Shown in pieces: positions 27,713-36,714 of a DNA stretch of 64,000 nucleotides. Within the stretch, counting starts at the first letter, position 1. Every line of letters starts with the position of its first letter. The notes under the pieces were generated by a model, which saw nothing but the letters and a program-made list of their open reading frames with translations, ran no database searches and was not told where the DNA came from. This DNA comes from Streptomyces sp. SAJ15. Its GTDB lineage: Bacteria; Actinomycetota; Actinomycetes; Streptomycetales; Streptomycetaceae. The stretch spans positions 299,474 through 363,473 of the forward strand of contig NZ_NISY01000013.1 of the NCBI RefSeq assembly GCF_007595705.1, in the 5' to 3' direction. The translations under genes and the position numbers were made by a program.

Positions 27713-29519
27713 CCGGGCACTCCTTCCGCCGGCCGCCGGGCGGCAGCCGGGTGCTGTCCGCGGGTGCCCGCACGGTCCCGGCCGCTCCTCGGACAACGGG
27801 CGTCTCCATCGTCCCTCCACACCCTGGTACCACGCAGCCCGTGCGGTGCGGGGATGGAGCCGTCGGAATGACGTCGGCGGCACCTCGGCGGCACACCGGC
27901 CACCGACCGGAGCCGACCGCGTGACACCGCCGCCGGTGCTCCGGTGGACGATCGACGGTCGGCTGGAGGGTGCCCGGCGGGGGCACAGGAGGCATCGCCC
28001 GGTGTCCGACCGGCGGTTCACGGCACGCCACGGCGGACGGTGCGCCCCCCGCCGGTGGGCCGGCGGCGCGACGTACGACGGGCTACGGCATGCTGAGGAG
28101 CTCGCCTGGCCGGTGGGCACCCGCATACGCCGTACGTGCGCTGCGCCCCGCGGAGGAACCGTGCCCGCTCACCGTGATGGGGCGGGGAAATGACCGCGGC
28201 TGCCGCGGAGGCTTACGACCCGGTGGGCCGACGGGGTGATAAATCGGAGCCGCCTGGATGGGCGGTCTCCGGGGGAAGTCGATGTGCGTCCAGGATATGC
28301 GCGGCGACGTAGTTCCCGCTATACGTCGCGTCCGTGATTCTCCGCGAGTTCCACGGCCGGGGCGATGGCTCGCCCATTCGGAGAACCGGGCCGGTATCGC
28401 GGCCCGGCGGGACCCGATGCGCGACCGGGATGTACGGCGCGGATGCGGGGCCGTGATGGCTCGTGATGGTCGACCACGATGTGGCCGAAAAGATCCAGGA
28501 AACCGCCGCCGCGGGCCGCTCTTCCCGCTTCCGCGGCGTCCGCTGTGCCGATCGGCGCGTTCACATCCATCACCGGGGGGCGGGCCCGTCACTCCCGGGG
28601 GCGGAGACCCGCCACCAGGAGGTGAGGGTGACCCGCCACCCCGTATAACAGCCGGTCACCCGTGCATAGGCCATTGGTCCCCGGGCCCAGCGGCGGCGTC
28701 CGTCTTCTCCTTGGACGTCGGGCTCGCCGCGACCAGGGGAGGACCGCCGGTGTCACCGGGCGCGCGGCCCGGACGGGTCGTGTCGCGGGGCCCGGACCGA
28801 CGCCCGGGGTCGACCTCGCGTGGGCCATGCCACGGGGGCTTTGCAATTCCTTGTGCGGAGGTCGCCTTCTTCCCCGATGAAGGAGCCCGTTCTTCCCCGT
28901 GGAAGGAGCCCGCTCTTCCCGATGAAGGCGACCGTTCGACCATGACTGAGCATCTCATCAGTTTCCGGGCGCGGTGATGCGGTCGGTTCCCGGAGGTCAC
29001 GGAAGCGGCAGTCCGGCGCCGGCCGCCAAGCGGTGGAGTTGCCCGAGCTCGCCGCCTCGAACAGCGACGCGAAGTCGCCTCGCTCCCGTCGGTGCCGCGC
29101 GGAATTCGCCGCGCCGCCGCGCCGTCGTGGAACTGGGCGTAAGTGCCCGGAAGTCCAAGGTCGTTGAGAGTGCAACGGACGAAGGTGAAAACAATCCCGT
29201 GGCTCCCCGAGTCCGGCGTCCGTGGCCGAAGTGAATCAATTCCACCGCCGGGAAGCGTACTTAGCCACTTGCCGATCACTGGAGTCCCGCCTCACTCCGC
29301 CACGAGGGCGACCGGCGCCGTGCGCCCCCGACCCTCCACGCGCCCGTCGTTGCGCATGTGACGGAGCATCAGTCCCCGTGCGGGTGGCGACGGATGGCGC
29401 ACGGCATGACGTGAGGCCCCTTGCGCCTTGTGACCTGCGCGCCGCGGCTGCGGTACTCGTCATGTCCGCCGGGACCGCCGATGGACGAGAGACCCGCCGT
29501 AGTGGAGAGGAACAGGCCC
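27713..29519. other. 1.8-kb region with no convincing gene upstream of the Rpf-type hydrolase
   Basis: This is the largest gene-poor stretch of the window. Short open frames exist on both strands but lack ribosome sites and consistent codon bias. Several locally AT-richer islands occur (near 28230, 28850, 29180-29250). A repeated GAAGGAGCCCG(T/C)TCTTCCC motif lies at about 28865-28930. I looked for the conserved blocks of the ydaO c-di-AMP riboswitch known before some Streptomyces rpf genes and did not find them. It may hold a long leader, small RNAs or decayed genes. Confidence 0.5.
28865..28930. repeat. Imperfect repeat with CTTCCCC...GAAGG half-sites
   Basis: Successive CTTCCCCGATGAAGGAGCCCG, CTTCCCCGTGGAAGGAGCCCG and CTTCCCGATGAAGGCG units of about 22 bp. 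Each unit contains CTTCC and GGAAG or GAAGG in inverted orientation, so short hairpins are possible. The position is about 600 bp upstream of the wall-hydrolase gene. Confidence 0.6.
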
Positions 29520-30743
29520 ATGGCCGCACGAGAGAGTGACCGCCGTTCCGCATCGCCCAGCAGCCGCGTCTCCCCGCTGGTCGCCGCCCTCACCGCCGGC
29601 GGTGTCGGCCTCGCCCTGCCGATCCTGCTCGCCGGCGCCGGCCACGCCGCGTCGGTCGGCACCTGGGACAAGGTCGCCGAGTGCGAGAGCGGTGGCCGCT
29701 GGCACATCAACAGCGGCAACGGTTACTACGGCGGTCTGCAGTTCTCGCAGAGCACCTGGGCGGCCTACGGCGGTCGGGCCTACGCCCCACGGGCGGACCT
29801 CGCCAGCAAGTCCCAGCAGATCAGCGTCGCCGAGGTGGTCCTCACCAAGCAGGGCCCCGGGGCGTGGCCGGTCTGCTCCGTCCGGGCCCAGCTGACCCGC
29901 GGCGGCGAGCGGCCCGCGGACGCCGGCCGTGCCGAGAGCCGGGACCGCGGCTCGCGCGGCGGCTCCGGCGCCTCGCGGCCCGGACCGGAGTCCTCCGACG
30001 GCGGCGCGGACCAGCGGCCCCAGCCGGCCCCGAAACGCGCGGCGTCCGGGACCTACACGGTGGTCAACGGGGACACCCTGTCCGGCATCGCGCTCCGCCA
30101 CGACGTCAGCGGCGGCTGGAAGACGCTGTACAACGCCAACCGGGACACCATCGGCGGCGAGCCCGGACTGATCCTCCCCGGGCAGCGGCTCGACATCCCC
30201 TCCGGCGGCTCCTCCTCGCGGGGCACGGGCACCGGACAGTCCGACGGAGGAGCGCCCACCGCGGTGCGCGCCGCGACCGCCGGCACCACCAGGGACAACG
30301 CGAAGACCGACGATCCGGACGTGCCGCGCCCCGCCGCCGGCAGCCATGTCACCCCGGTCAGGGCCCGAGTCACCACGCCGTACGGCGCCGGCGGCTCAAG
30401 CTGGTCCAGCGGCCGGCACACCGGGGTGGACTACGCGGTCCCCGTCGGTACCTCGGTCCGCGCCATCGCCGGCGGCCGGGTGGTCTCCGCGGGCTGGAGC
30501 GGTGCCTACGGCTACGAGGTCGTCATCCGCCACGCCACCGGCGTCTACAGCCAGTACGCCCATCTGTCGGCGCTGAACGTGCACAGCGGACAGATCGTCG
30601 CCGGCGGGCGCACCATCGCCCGCACCGGAGCCACCGGCAACACCACCGGGCCGCACCTGCACTTCGAGGTGCGCACCAGCCCGCACTACGGCTCCGACAT
30701 CGACCCGATCGCCTATCTGAGGGCGCACGGGATCGGCTCCTGA
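29520..30743 (+). CDS. Resuscitation-promoting factor-like wall hydrolase (Rpf-LysM-M23)
   Basis: Protein of 407 residues. The signal peptide ends near AGAGHAA. The Rpf/lysozyme-like domain is at about 45-120 (WDKVAECESGGRW with catalytic Glu, GGLQFSQSTWAAYGG). After a Gly/Ser linker comes LysM (about 178-225, YTVVNGDTLSGIA). The M23 peptidase is near the C-terminus: GRHTGVDYAVPVGT, YGYEVVIRHATG, YAHLSAL and GPHLHFEV, which includes the zinc ligands. It should cut both glycan and peptide in the wall outside the cell. The ATG at 29520 follows GGAGAGGAAC; an in-frame ATG at 29481 is the alternative. It ends just before a strong terminator. Confidence 0.93.
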   Translation: MAARESDRRSASPSSRVSPLVAALTAGGVGLALPILLAGAGHAASVGTWDKVAECESGGRWHINSGNGYYGGLQFSQSTWAAYGGRAYAPRADLASKSQQISVAEVVLTKQGPGAWPVCSVRAQLTRGGERPADAGRAESRDRGSRGGSGASRPGPESSDGGADQRPQPAPKRAASGTYTVVNGDTLSGIALRHDVSGGWKTLYNANRDTIGGEPGLILPGQRLDIPSGGSSSRGTGTGQSDGGAPTAVRAATAGTTRDNAKTDDPDVPRPAAGSHVTPVRARVTTPYGAGGSSWSSGRHTGVDYAVPVGTSVRAIAGGRVVSAGWSGAYGYEVVIRHATGVYSQYAHLSALNVHSGQIVAGGRTIARTGATGNTTGPHLHFEVRTSPHYGSDIDPIAYLRAHGIGS

Positions 30744-30768
30744 CGAGTTCAGGAGCTCGGTGGGGGGA

Positions 30769-30806
30769 GGGAAGGCCGTCCGGCGCAGCCGCCGGGCGGC
30801 CTTCCC
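30769..30806 (+). terminator. Rho-independent-type terminator after the Rpf-like gene
   Basis: A 17-bp stem (30769-30785 with 30790-30806, one G-U pair) encloses the tetraloop CAGC, 25 bp after the stop codon. A U-tract is absent, as often in Streptomyces. Confidence 0.8.
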
Positions 30807-30960
30807 GTGCCGTCGAACCCCGGCCAGCCCGTCACCTTTTTCGCGGCCCCGAGCACCGGCTTCACCCGAGCCGGAAGAGCTCTCCGTAACGTGACACTCC
30901 CCGGCTTCGCCGGCTCCGCCCTCCTCCGTGGCGCCGGGCGGCTGTTCTACGCTGAGGCCC

Positions 30961-32412
30961 ATGTCCCAGCCGCGCCGGGCGCTGCTGGCCGGGTCGGTCG
31001 GCAACCTCATCGAGTGGTACGAGTTCGGGGTCTACGGCTACTTCGCCACGATCATCGCCGGGACCTTCTTCACACCCACCGGCGGTAGCCCGAGCGAGGG
31101 GCTGATCCGCACCTACGCCTCCTTCGCCGTGGCGTTCTTCTTCCGCCCCGTCGGCTCCCTCCTCTTCGGACGCCTCGCCGACCGGGTCGGCCGTCGACCG
31201 ACCCTGATCGCCGTCCTGCTGCTGATGACCGGCGCCACCACCCTGATCGGACTGCTCCCCGGCTACGCCACCCTCGGCCCGGCCGCGCCCTGGCTGCTCA
31301 CCGCGGTCCGCGCGGTGCAGGGGCTGTCCGCGGGCGGGGAGTTCGGCGGCGCCGTCTCGCTGCTGACCGAGTCGGCGCCGCCGGGCAGGCGCGGCCTGTA
31401 CGGGGCGTGGCAGTCCTTCACCGTGGCGCTGGGGCTGCTCGGCGGGGCCGGTCTCGCGGCGCTGCTGGCCACCGTCCTCAGCCCGGCGGCCCTGGCCGAC
31501 TGGGGGTGGCGACTGCCGTTCCTGCTGACCCTGCCGCTGGGCCTGGTCGCGCTGTGGCTGCGGCTCCGGCTGGAGGAGACCTCGGCCTTCCGGCGCGCGC
31601 GGGAACCGTCCGGGTCGGCAGCATATGGGACAGCGGCATCTGGGACGGCACCGCCTGCGGTGGCCGACGAGCGGACAACGAGGGCTCCGGGGGCTCCGGG
31701 GGCTCCGGGGGCGCGGCGGAAGAGGTCCACGGGGCCTTCGCCACGGCCCCCGTCCGCCCCGGTCGAGCCCGTCGTGACGGAGCGTCGGCTCCCGCCCGCC
31801 CGTCAGGAGCCCACCCTCCGGCCGGCCGTCGTGATCGCGCTGGCCGTCGGCCGGGTGATGGGCTGGTCCGCGGCCGGCTACACCTTCCTGGTCGTCCTGC
31901 CCTCCTACCTCCAGGCCACCCTGGACGCCACCTTCCAGCAGGCGCTCATCGCCACGACGCTGGCCAACCTCGGTTTCGCGCTGACCATCCTTCCGGCGGG
32001 CGCCCTCAGCGACCGGGTGGGCCGGCGGACGGTGATGCTGACCGGCGCGCTGCTGGTGACCGTGCTCGCCCTCCCGCTGCTCCACGTGGTGCGGGACCCC
32101 GGGGCGGGCACGGCGGCGCGGAGCCTTTCGGTGCTGCTCGCCGGGGCCGCCGTCGGCCTCATGGCCGGCCCCGGGCCGGCGATGCTCGCCGAGATGTTCC
32201 CGACCGGCGTCCGCTGCACGGGCCTCGGCCTGGCGTACGCGCTGTCCAACGCCGTGTTCTCCGGCTCGGCCGGGCTCATCGTCACCGAGCTGATCGACCG
32301 CACCCACGAGGTGGACATCCCCGCCTACTACGCGGCCGGGACCTGCGCCGTCAGCGTCCTCGCCCTGCTCACCCTGCGCGGCGACGACCACCGACGCCCG
32401 CTGCGCGACTGA
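30961..32412 (+). CDS. MFS transporter, metabolite:H+ symporter (MHS) type
   Basis: Protein of 483 residues with about twelve membrane segments. Family marks are GNLIEWYEFGVYGYFA, RPVGSLLFGRLADRVGRRPTL and QGLSAGGEFGGA, as in ProP/ShiA/KgtP-type symporters that import organic acids or osmolytes. The central cytoplasmic loop (about residues 215-285) is extended by a low-complexity stretch with APGAPGAPGA and many Pro/Arg. The ATG at 30961 is supported by the conserved start. It lies 25 bp upstream of the anhydro-MurNAc kinase gene, so it may import a cell-wall sugar; that link is inference from position only. Confidence 0.88.
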   Translation: MSQPRRALLAGSVGNLIEWYEFGVYGYFATIIAGTFFTPTGGSPSEGLIRTYASFAVAFFFRPVGSLLFGRLADRVGRRPTLIAVLLLMTGATTLIGLLPGYATLGPAAPWLLTAVRAVQGLSAGGEFGGAVSLLTESAPPGRRGLYGAWQSFTVALGLLGGAGLAALLATVLSPAALADWGWRLPFLLTLPLGLVALWLRLRLEETSAFRRAREPSGSAAYGTAASGTAPPAVADERTTRAPGAPGAPGARRKRSTGPSPRPPSAPVEPVVTERRLPPARQEPTLRPAVVIALAVGRVMGWSAAGYTFLVVLPSYLQATLDATFQQALIATTLANLGFALTILPAGALSDRVGRRTVMLTGALLVTVLALPLLHVVRDPGAGTAARSLSVLLAGAAVGLMAGPGPAMLAEMFPTGVRCTGLGLAYALSNAVFSGSAGLIVTELIDRTHEVDIPAYYAAGTCAVSVLALLTLRGDDHRRPLRD

Positions 32413-32437
32413 CCGACGACCGGACCGGGAGGACACC

Positions 32438-33670
32438 ATGCGGGTGATCGGGCTGATGTCCGGCACGTCCTGCGACGCGCTGGACGCCGCGGCCGCCGAC
32501 CTGACCCTGGACGGGGACCGACTCACGCTGACCCCGCTGGGCGCGGTCGGCGAACCCTGCCCCGGCCCGCTGCGGGCGGCCCTGACCGCGGCCCTGCCGC
32601 CCGCCGCGACCACCCTCCGCGAGGTGTGCCGGCTGGACACCCTGATCGGCCAGGCGTTCGCCGCGCTCGCCCGCCGGGCCGACCGGGAGCTGTGCGCCGG
32701 CCGCGCCGACCTGATCAGCTCCCACGGACAGACCGTCTACCACTGGACCGAGGGCGGCACGGTCCGCGGCACCCTCCAACTCGGCAACCCCGCCTGGATC
32801 GCCGAGGCCACCGGCCGCCCCGTCGTCTCCGACCTGCGCAGCCGCGACGTGGCGGCCGGCGGCCAGGGCGCGCCCCTGGTGAGCCTCGTCGACGCGCTGT
32901 GGCTGGCCGGCCGGCCCGGCGTCCCGTGCGCGCTCAACCTCGGTGGCATCGCCAACATCACCGTGCCGACCGGCGGCGCCCCGCTCGCCTTCGACACCGG
33001 CCCCGGGAACGCGCTCGTCGACGCCGCCGTCCACCACCTGAGCGGAGGCCGCGCGGCCTACGACGCGGACGGTGCCCTGGCCCTGCGGGGAACGGTCCAC
33101 CGGCCGCTGCTGCGGCGGCTGCTGGCGGACCCGTACTACGCCCTGCCGGCGCCCAAGACGACCGGCAGGGAACACTTCCACCTGCCCTACCTGCTGGCCG
33201 CGCTCGCCGACTGGCCCGCGCTGCCGGCCGAGGACGTGGTCGCCACCCTCACCCGGCTCACCGCCCACACCGTCGCCGGCGCGGTGCGCGCCGCCGGCGC
33301 CACGGAGGTGATCGCCTCCGGAGGCGGCACCCGCAACCCGGCCCTGACGGCCGCCCTCCGCGCCGAGCTGCGCGGCGTGCCGCTGCGCGCCTCCGACGAA
33401 CTGGGTCTGCCGGCGGACGCCAAGGAGGCCTACGCCTTCGCCGTGCTGGGTTTCCTCACCCTCCACGGGCTGGCCGGCACCGTGCCGTCCTGCACCGGCG
33501 CCCGCCACCCCCGCGTACTGGGCTCCGTCACCCCCGGCCGTGACGGGCTGCGGCTGCCGCCGCCCGCCGCGGCGGCACCCACCCGGCTGGTGCTGTCGGG
33601 CCCCCGGCAGCGCCCGGATGGCCCCGCTGCCGATGCCGATCGGCGCCGGCTCTCGTACCGTCGGGAGTGA
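32438..33670 (+). CDS. anmK: Anhydro-N-acetylmuramic acid kinase
   Basis: Protein of 410 residues. AnmK phosphorylates and opens 1,6-anhydro-MurNAc to MurNAc-6-phosphate, a peptidoglycan recycling step. Motifs present: GLMSGTSCDALDAA (phosphate binding), SSHGQTVYHW, RSRDVAAGGQGAPLVS, LNLGGIANIT, FDTGPGNALVD and ASGGGTRN. The family is normally about 370-390 residues; here a Pro/Arg-rich tail of about 40 residues is added. The GACCGGGAGGACACCATG context gives a good ribosome site. It is coupled by close spacing with the transporter gene upstream and lies downstream of the Rpf-type hydrolase gene. Confidence 0.93.
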   Translation: MRVIGLMSGTSCDALDAAAADLTLDGDRLTLTPLGAVGEPCPGPLRAALTAALPPAATTLREVCRLDTLIGQAFAALARRADRELCAGRADLISSHGQTVYHWTEGGTVRGTLQLGNPAWIAEATGRPVVSDLRSRDVAAGGQGAPLVSLVDALWLAGRPGVPCALNLGGIANITVPTGGAPLAFDTGPGNALVDAAVHHLSGGRAAYDADGALALRGTVHRPLLRRLLADPYYALPAPKTTGREHFHLPYLLAALADWPALPAEDVVATLTRLTAHTVAGAVRAAGATEVIASGGGTRNPALTAALRAELRGVPLRASDELGLPADAKEAYAFAVLGFLTLHGLAGTVPSCTGARHPRVLGSVTPGRDGLRLPPPAAAAPTRLVLSGPRQRPDGPAADADRRRLSYRRE

Positions 33671-33717
33671 GGTCCCGCACAGCGCGGGGGGAGTCCTGAC
33701 GGCAGAGGAGCACGGTG

Positions 33718-34107
33718 ATGAGCGCCCCCGACACCGAGGATGGCGTCAGCGTCCACCTCACCGACTGTGGCCACGAGGACGCGGGCGCGGTCTTCGGCGC
33801 CCTGGAAGCCGCCTTCCCCGAGGGAGCCGGGCCGCCACGCAGCGAGCTCCGACCGGGCGCCGCCGGCGTCGAGCACCCCATGGTGTGGTGCATGACGATC
33901 GACCTGAGCACCCGCGGCGCCCCCCTGCGGGCCATCCCCGTGCCCCTGGCCGGCCCCGTGACCGCCGACCTCTTCGGCGCCGCGGACCTCGTCCGCCGGG
34001 TGAGGAAGCAGCTGGCCGCCGTCTTCGAGGTCGAGGAGCGCGGCCATGTCTCCGGCGAGCACGAGATGGAGCTGCGGCTGCGGCTCACCTCGGGGCGGGA
34101 GGAGTAG
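33718..34107 (+). CDS. Conserved hypothetical protein
   Basis: Protein of 129 residues with ATG at 33718 after GAGGAG. Sequence: MSAPDTEDGVSVHLTDCGHE at the start, EHPMVWCMTIDLS in the middle and EHEMELRLRLTSGREE at the end. I do not recognise a family, but third-position bias and the ribosome site support coding. Its last 23 bp overlap the 3' end of the ClC gene on the opposite strand. It may be the last gene of the transporter-anmK group (47-bp gap). Confidence 0.75.
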   Translation: MSAPDTEDGVSVHLTDCGHEDAGAVFGALEAAFPEGAGPPRSELRPGAAGVEHPMVWCMTIDLSTRGAPLRAIPVPLAGPVTADLFGAADLVRRVRKQLAAVFEVEERGHVSGEHEMELRLRLTSGREE

Positions 34108-35485
34108 CGCCCCTCCGGCCACCGTGCCGGCCGCCCTGCGGCCCGCCCCTTCCACGCCGGAACAGACGGCGTAGGACGGTGCCCGGCGGCAGCTGGCTGG
34201 CGAGCAGCGAGACCACGAGCGCGATGATCACCACGGGGATGATCTCGATACTGCCGACGAGCAGCACCACCAGGACGGCGCTGCTGACCGGCAGCCGCAG
34301 CACCGCGACGACGCCGGCGGCCATGCCCGCCGCCATCCCCGGCACCAGCCCCAGCCCCGGCAAGGGCGCGAGCAGCGCGCCCAGCGCCCCGCCCAGGAAG
34401 GCCACGGGGAAGATCGGGCCGCCCCGCAGGCTGCCCAGGCAGAGCGCGTAGCCGGCCGACTTGAACAGCAACACCGCGACCAGGGCACCGTCGGGCCAGC
34501 CGGCGGGGTCCGCCGCCAGCCCGGCCAGGGCGGACTGGCCGGAGAGCGCGGCCTCGGCCGGGGAGCGGCCGGTCAGCAGCGCGTACAGCGCGGCGCAGCC
34601 GGCGGCGGCCAGCGCGCACAGCAGGGTGCGGGGGAGCGGGCGTACGGCGACGAAGGCCGCCGTGCGCCGGCCGGCCGCCGTCACCAGCCGCAGCACCGGT
34701 CCCAGCAGCAGGCCGATCACCACGGCCCCCACCACATCGCCGGCGTCCAGCGGCGGCGGGGCCGGCAACCCGATGTCCAGACCCCCGGTGCCCAGGCCCG
34801 TCCAGCGGCCGAAGCCGGTGAAGACCAGCGCCCCGACGCCGCTGCACGCCAGCGCCGGCAGCATCACCAGCACCAGCCGGGGGCCGGCGACCCCGGCCAC
34901 CTCGATCAGCAGCACGGCGGCCACCAGCGCGTTGCCGAAGATGGCCGCGATGGCGGCCGCGGAGCCGGCGGCGCTCAGCAGCGCGGCCAGGTCGGGGTGG
35001 CCGCCCATCCGCGCCGGCCCGGCCAGCAACAGCGCGAGCCCACCGCCGAACGCGATCAGCGGTGCCTCCGGGCCGAGCACGGCGCCGAACGGCAGACACG
35101 CGGCCGCCGCGAGCAGCACGCCCGGCAAGGCCGCGGCCGAGGCCCCGCCCGACTGAAAGCCGGCGGCGGGGATATGGCCCCCTCCGCCGGGCAGGCGGGT
35201 CGCGACGACGCCCACCACCACCCCGGGGACGAGCGCGAGCGGGAGCGGCCACCACCAGGGCGGGACCTGCCACCCCAGGGTGTGGGGCCAGCTCTCCCAC
35301 AGCAGACGCGTCAGCTGGTGCAGCCCGACCAGCAGCCAGAACGCCGCCAGCGACACCGGAACGCCGATGAGCGCGCAGAACCCGACGGTGCGCAGATAAC
35401 CGGGGCTGTGCAGCACGGCGCGCAGCCGCTCGGTCTCGTCCGGTTGCGCCGCGGCTCCCGGCGGCCCGCTCGGATGCTGGGTCAT
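34085..35485 (-). CDS. ClC-family chloride channel/transporter
   Basis: Protein of 466 residues with 10 or more hydrophobic helices. The family motifs are recognisable but divergent. The first anion-site motif reads GGGGHIP instead of GSGIP. The second is GPEAPLIA instead of GREGP, keeping the gating Glu. The third is GGPIFPV, matching GGxFxP. It should move chloride (or exchange it for protons) across the membrane. The ATG at 35485 opens MTQHPSGPPG. The C-terminus is Gly/Arg-rich, with no CBS domains. It overlaps the upstream gene tail to tail. Confidence 0.88.
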   Translation of the reverse strand: MTQHPSGPPGAAAQPDETERLRAVLHSPGYLRTVGFCALIGVPVSLAAFWLLVGLHQLTRLLWESWPHTLGWQVPPWWWPLPLALVPGVVVGVVATRLPGGGGHIPAAGFQSGGASAAALPGVLLAAAACLPFGAVLGPEAPLIAFGGGLALLLAGPARMGGHPDLAALLSAAGSAAAIAAIFGNALVAAVLLIEVAGVAGPRLVLVMLPALACSGVGALVFTGFGRWTGLGTGGLDIGLPAPPPLDAGDVVGAVVIGLLLGPVLRLVTAAGRRTAAFVAVRPLPRTLLCALAAAGCAALYALLTGRSPAEAALSGQSALAGLAADPAGWPDGALVAVLLFKSAGYALCLGSLRGGPIFPVAFLGGALGALLAPLPGLGLVPGMAAGMAAGVVAVLRLPVSSAVLVVLLVGSIEIIPVVIIALVVSLLASQLPPGTVLRRLFRRGRGGPQGGRHGGRRGATPPAPR

Positions 35486-35705
35486 CAGCGCCCCTCTCCC
35501 CGCTCCGCCGCGCCGAGCGGACGGGGTTCGCCCCGGGTGTCCAGCCGATGGAGCGGCACCGGGGCCGGTCCGGCCGGCGTCACCGCGACGCCGGGGCCGT
35601 CGTGGGGGTCGTCGCCGGGGCCGGTCGGGCGGCGACCGGCGGTGGCGGGTCGAAGAGCGGTGGCGAGGGGGTTGGCGGGGAGGGCGCCGGTGGTGCCGAT
35701 TCCGC

Positions 35706-36545
35706 TCAGCCTCCCGTCGCGAAACCGGGGAAGAGCGTCATCCCGCCGTCCACGTACAGCGTGGTCCCCACGACGTAGTCGAACTGGTCCGAGCAGAGCG
35801 CCACCACGGCGGTGCCGATGTCCTCCGGATCTCCGACCCGGCCGTACGGGATCAGCCGCAACAGCTCGGCCTCGGCCTGCTTCGTCTCCCAGGCGCTGCG
35901 GTTGATGGGGGTGCGGATGGCACCGGGCGCCACCGCGTTCACCCGGATGCGCTGGGGAGCGAGCTCCTGGGCCAGCGTCGTCATCATCATCTCCACACCG
36001 CCCTTCGACGCCGCGTAGTTCACATGGCCGGCCCAGGGGATGAGCTGGTGCACGGAGCTCATGCAGACGATCTTTCCGGCGGACCGGGAGACCTCCGGAA
36101 CCACCCCGCGCCGCCGGAACTCCTTGACCGCCTCCCGGGCACACAGGAACTGGCCGGTGAGGTTGACGCCCAGCACCTTGTTCCAGGCGTCGAGCGACAT
36201 CTCGGTGAGCGGCGCGTCGCGCTGGAGGCCGGCGTTGGCGATCAGGATGTCGATGGTGCCGAGCTCCCGGACCATGCGCGCGACCATGTCGACGACCTGG
36301 TCCTCGCGGGACACGTCGGCCTCGTGGGCGTAGGCGCGCACGCCGAAGCCCTCGATCTCCTTGACGAGGTTCTCCGCGGCCGGCTGGTCGGAGACGTAGT
36401 TGACGACGACATCGGCGCCGGCCCGCCCCAGGGCGAGTGCCGTCGCCTTGCCGATGCCCGAGTTCCCTCCGGTGACCAGCGCCTTCTGCCCCTTGAGCGG
36501 CGTCGCGGAGAAGGCGGGAGGGGCATCATGCGTAGAGGTGTTCAC
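35706..36545 (-). CDS. Short-chain dehydrogenase, glucose 1-dehydrogenase-like
   Basis: Protein of 279 residues. The nucleotide motif is TGGNSGIGKATALALG, then NAGLQRDAPL, the catalytic Ser in CMSSVHQ and YAASKGG for Tyr and Lys. The tail ends VGTTLYVDGGMTLFPGF, as in bacterial glucose 1-dehydrogenase-type SDRs. It oxidises or reduces a hydroxyl/ketone with NAD(P), natural substrate not decided. The GTG at 36545 follows AAGGGAG. Upstream in-frame codons to 36590 lack a site. Confidence 0.9.
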   Translation of the reverse strand: MNTSTHDAPPAFSATPLKGQKALVTGGNSGIGKATALALGRAGADVVVNYVSDQPAAENLVKEIEGFGVRAYAHEADVSREDQVVDMVARMVRELGTIDILIANAGLQRDAPLTEMSLDAWNKVLGVNLTGQFLCAREAVKEFRRRGVVPEVSRSAGKIVCMSSVHQLIPWAGHVNYAASKGGVEMMMTTLAQELAPQRIRVNAVAPGAIRTPINRSAWETKQAEAELLRLIPYGRVGDPEDIGTAVVALCSDQFDYVVGTTLYVDGGMTLFPGFATGG

Positions 36546-36714
36546 CGGCGACTCCCTTTCGAACAGCCTGGACAGCCACCGGACACCCAACCTCCCCGGT
36601 CACCGTGTGGCGTGCGGCGCCGCACCCCGTTCGCCCGACGGAGCGACATGGCTCAGGCCAACGGCGTAACCGGGGCCCGGGATCGGTCCCGGCGGTGGGA
36701 GTCGGGGCGACGTC

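Noticed and set aside
25421..27871. 816-codon open frame antisense to the phosphatase
   Set aside because: It is a shadow of a gene whose domains are complete.
28319..28573. 84-residue open frame on the minus strand
   Set aside because: No ribosome site, weak codon bias and no recognisable family.
28700..29519. ydaO c-di-AMP riboswitch before the Rpf-type gene
   Set aside because: Expected from other Streptomyces rpf genes, but none of its conserved blocks can be seen.
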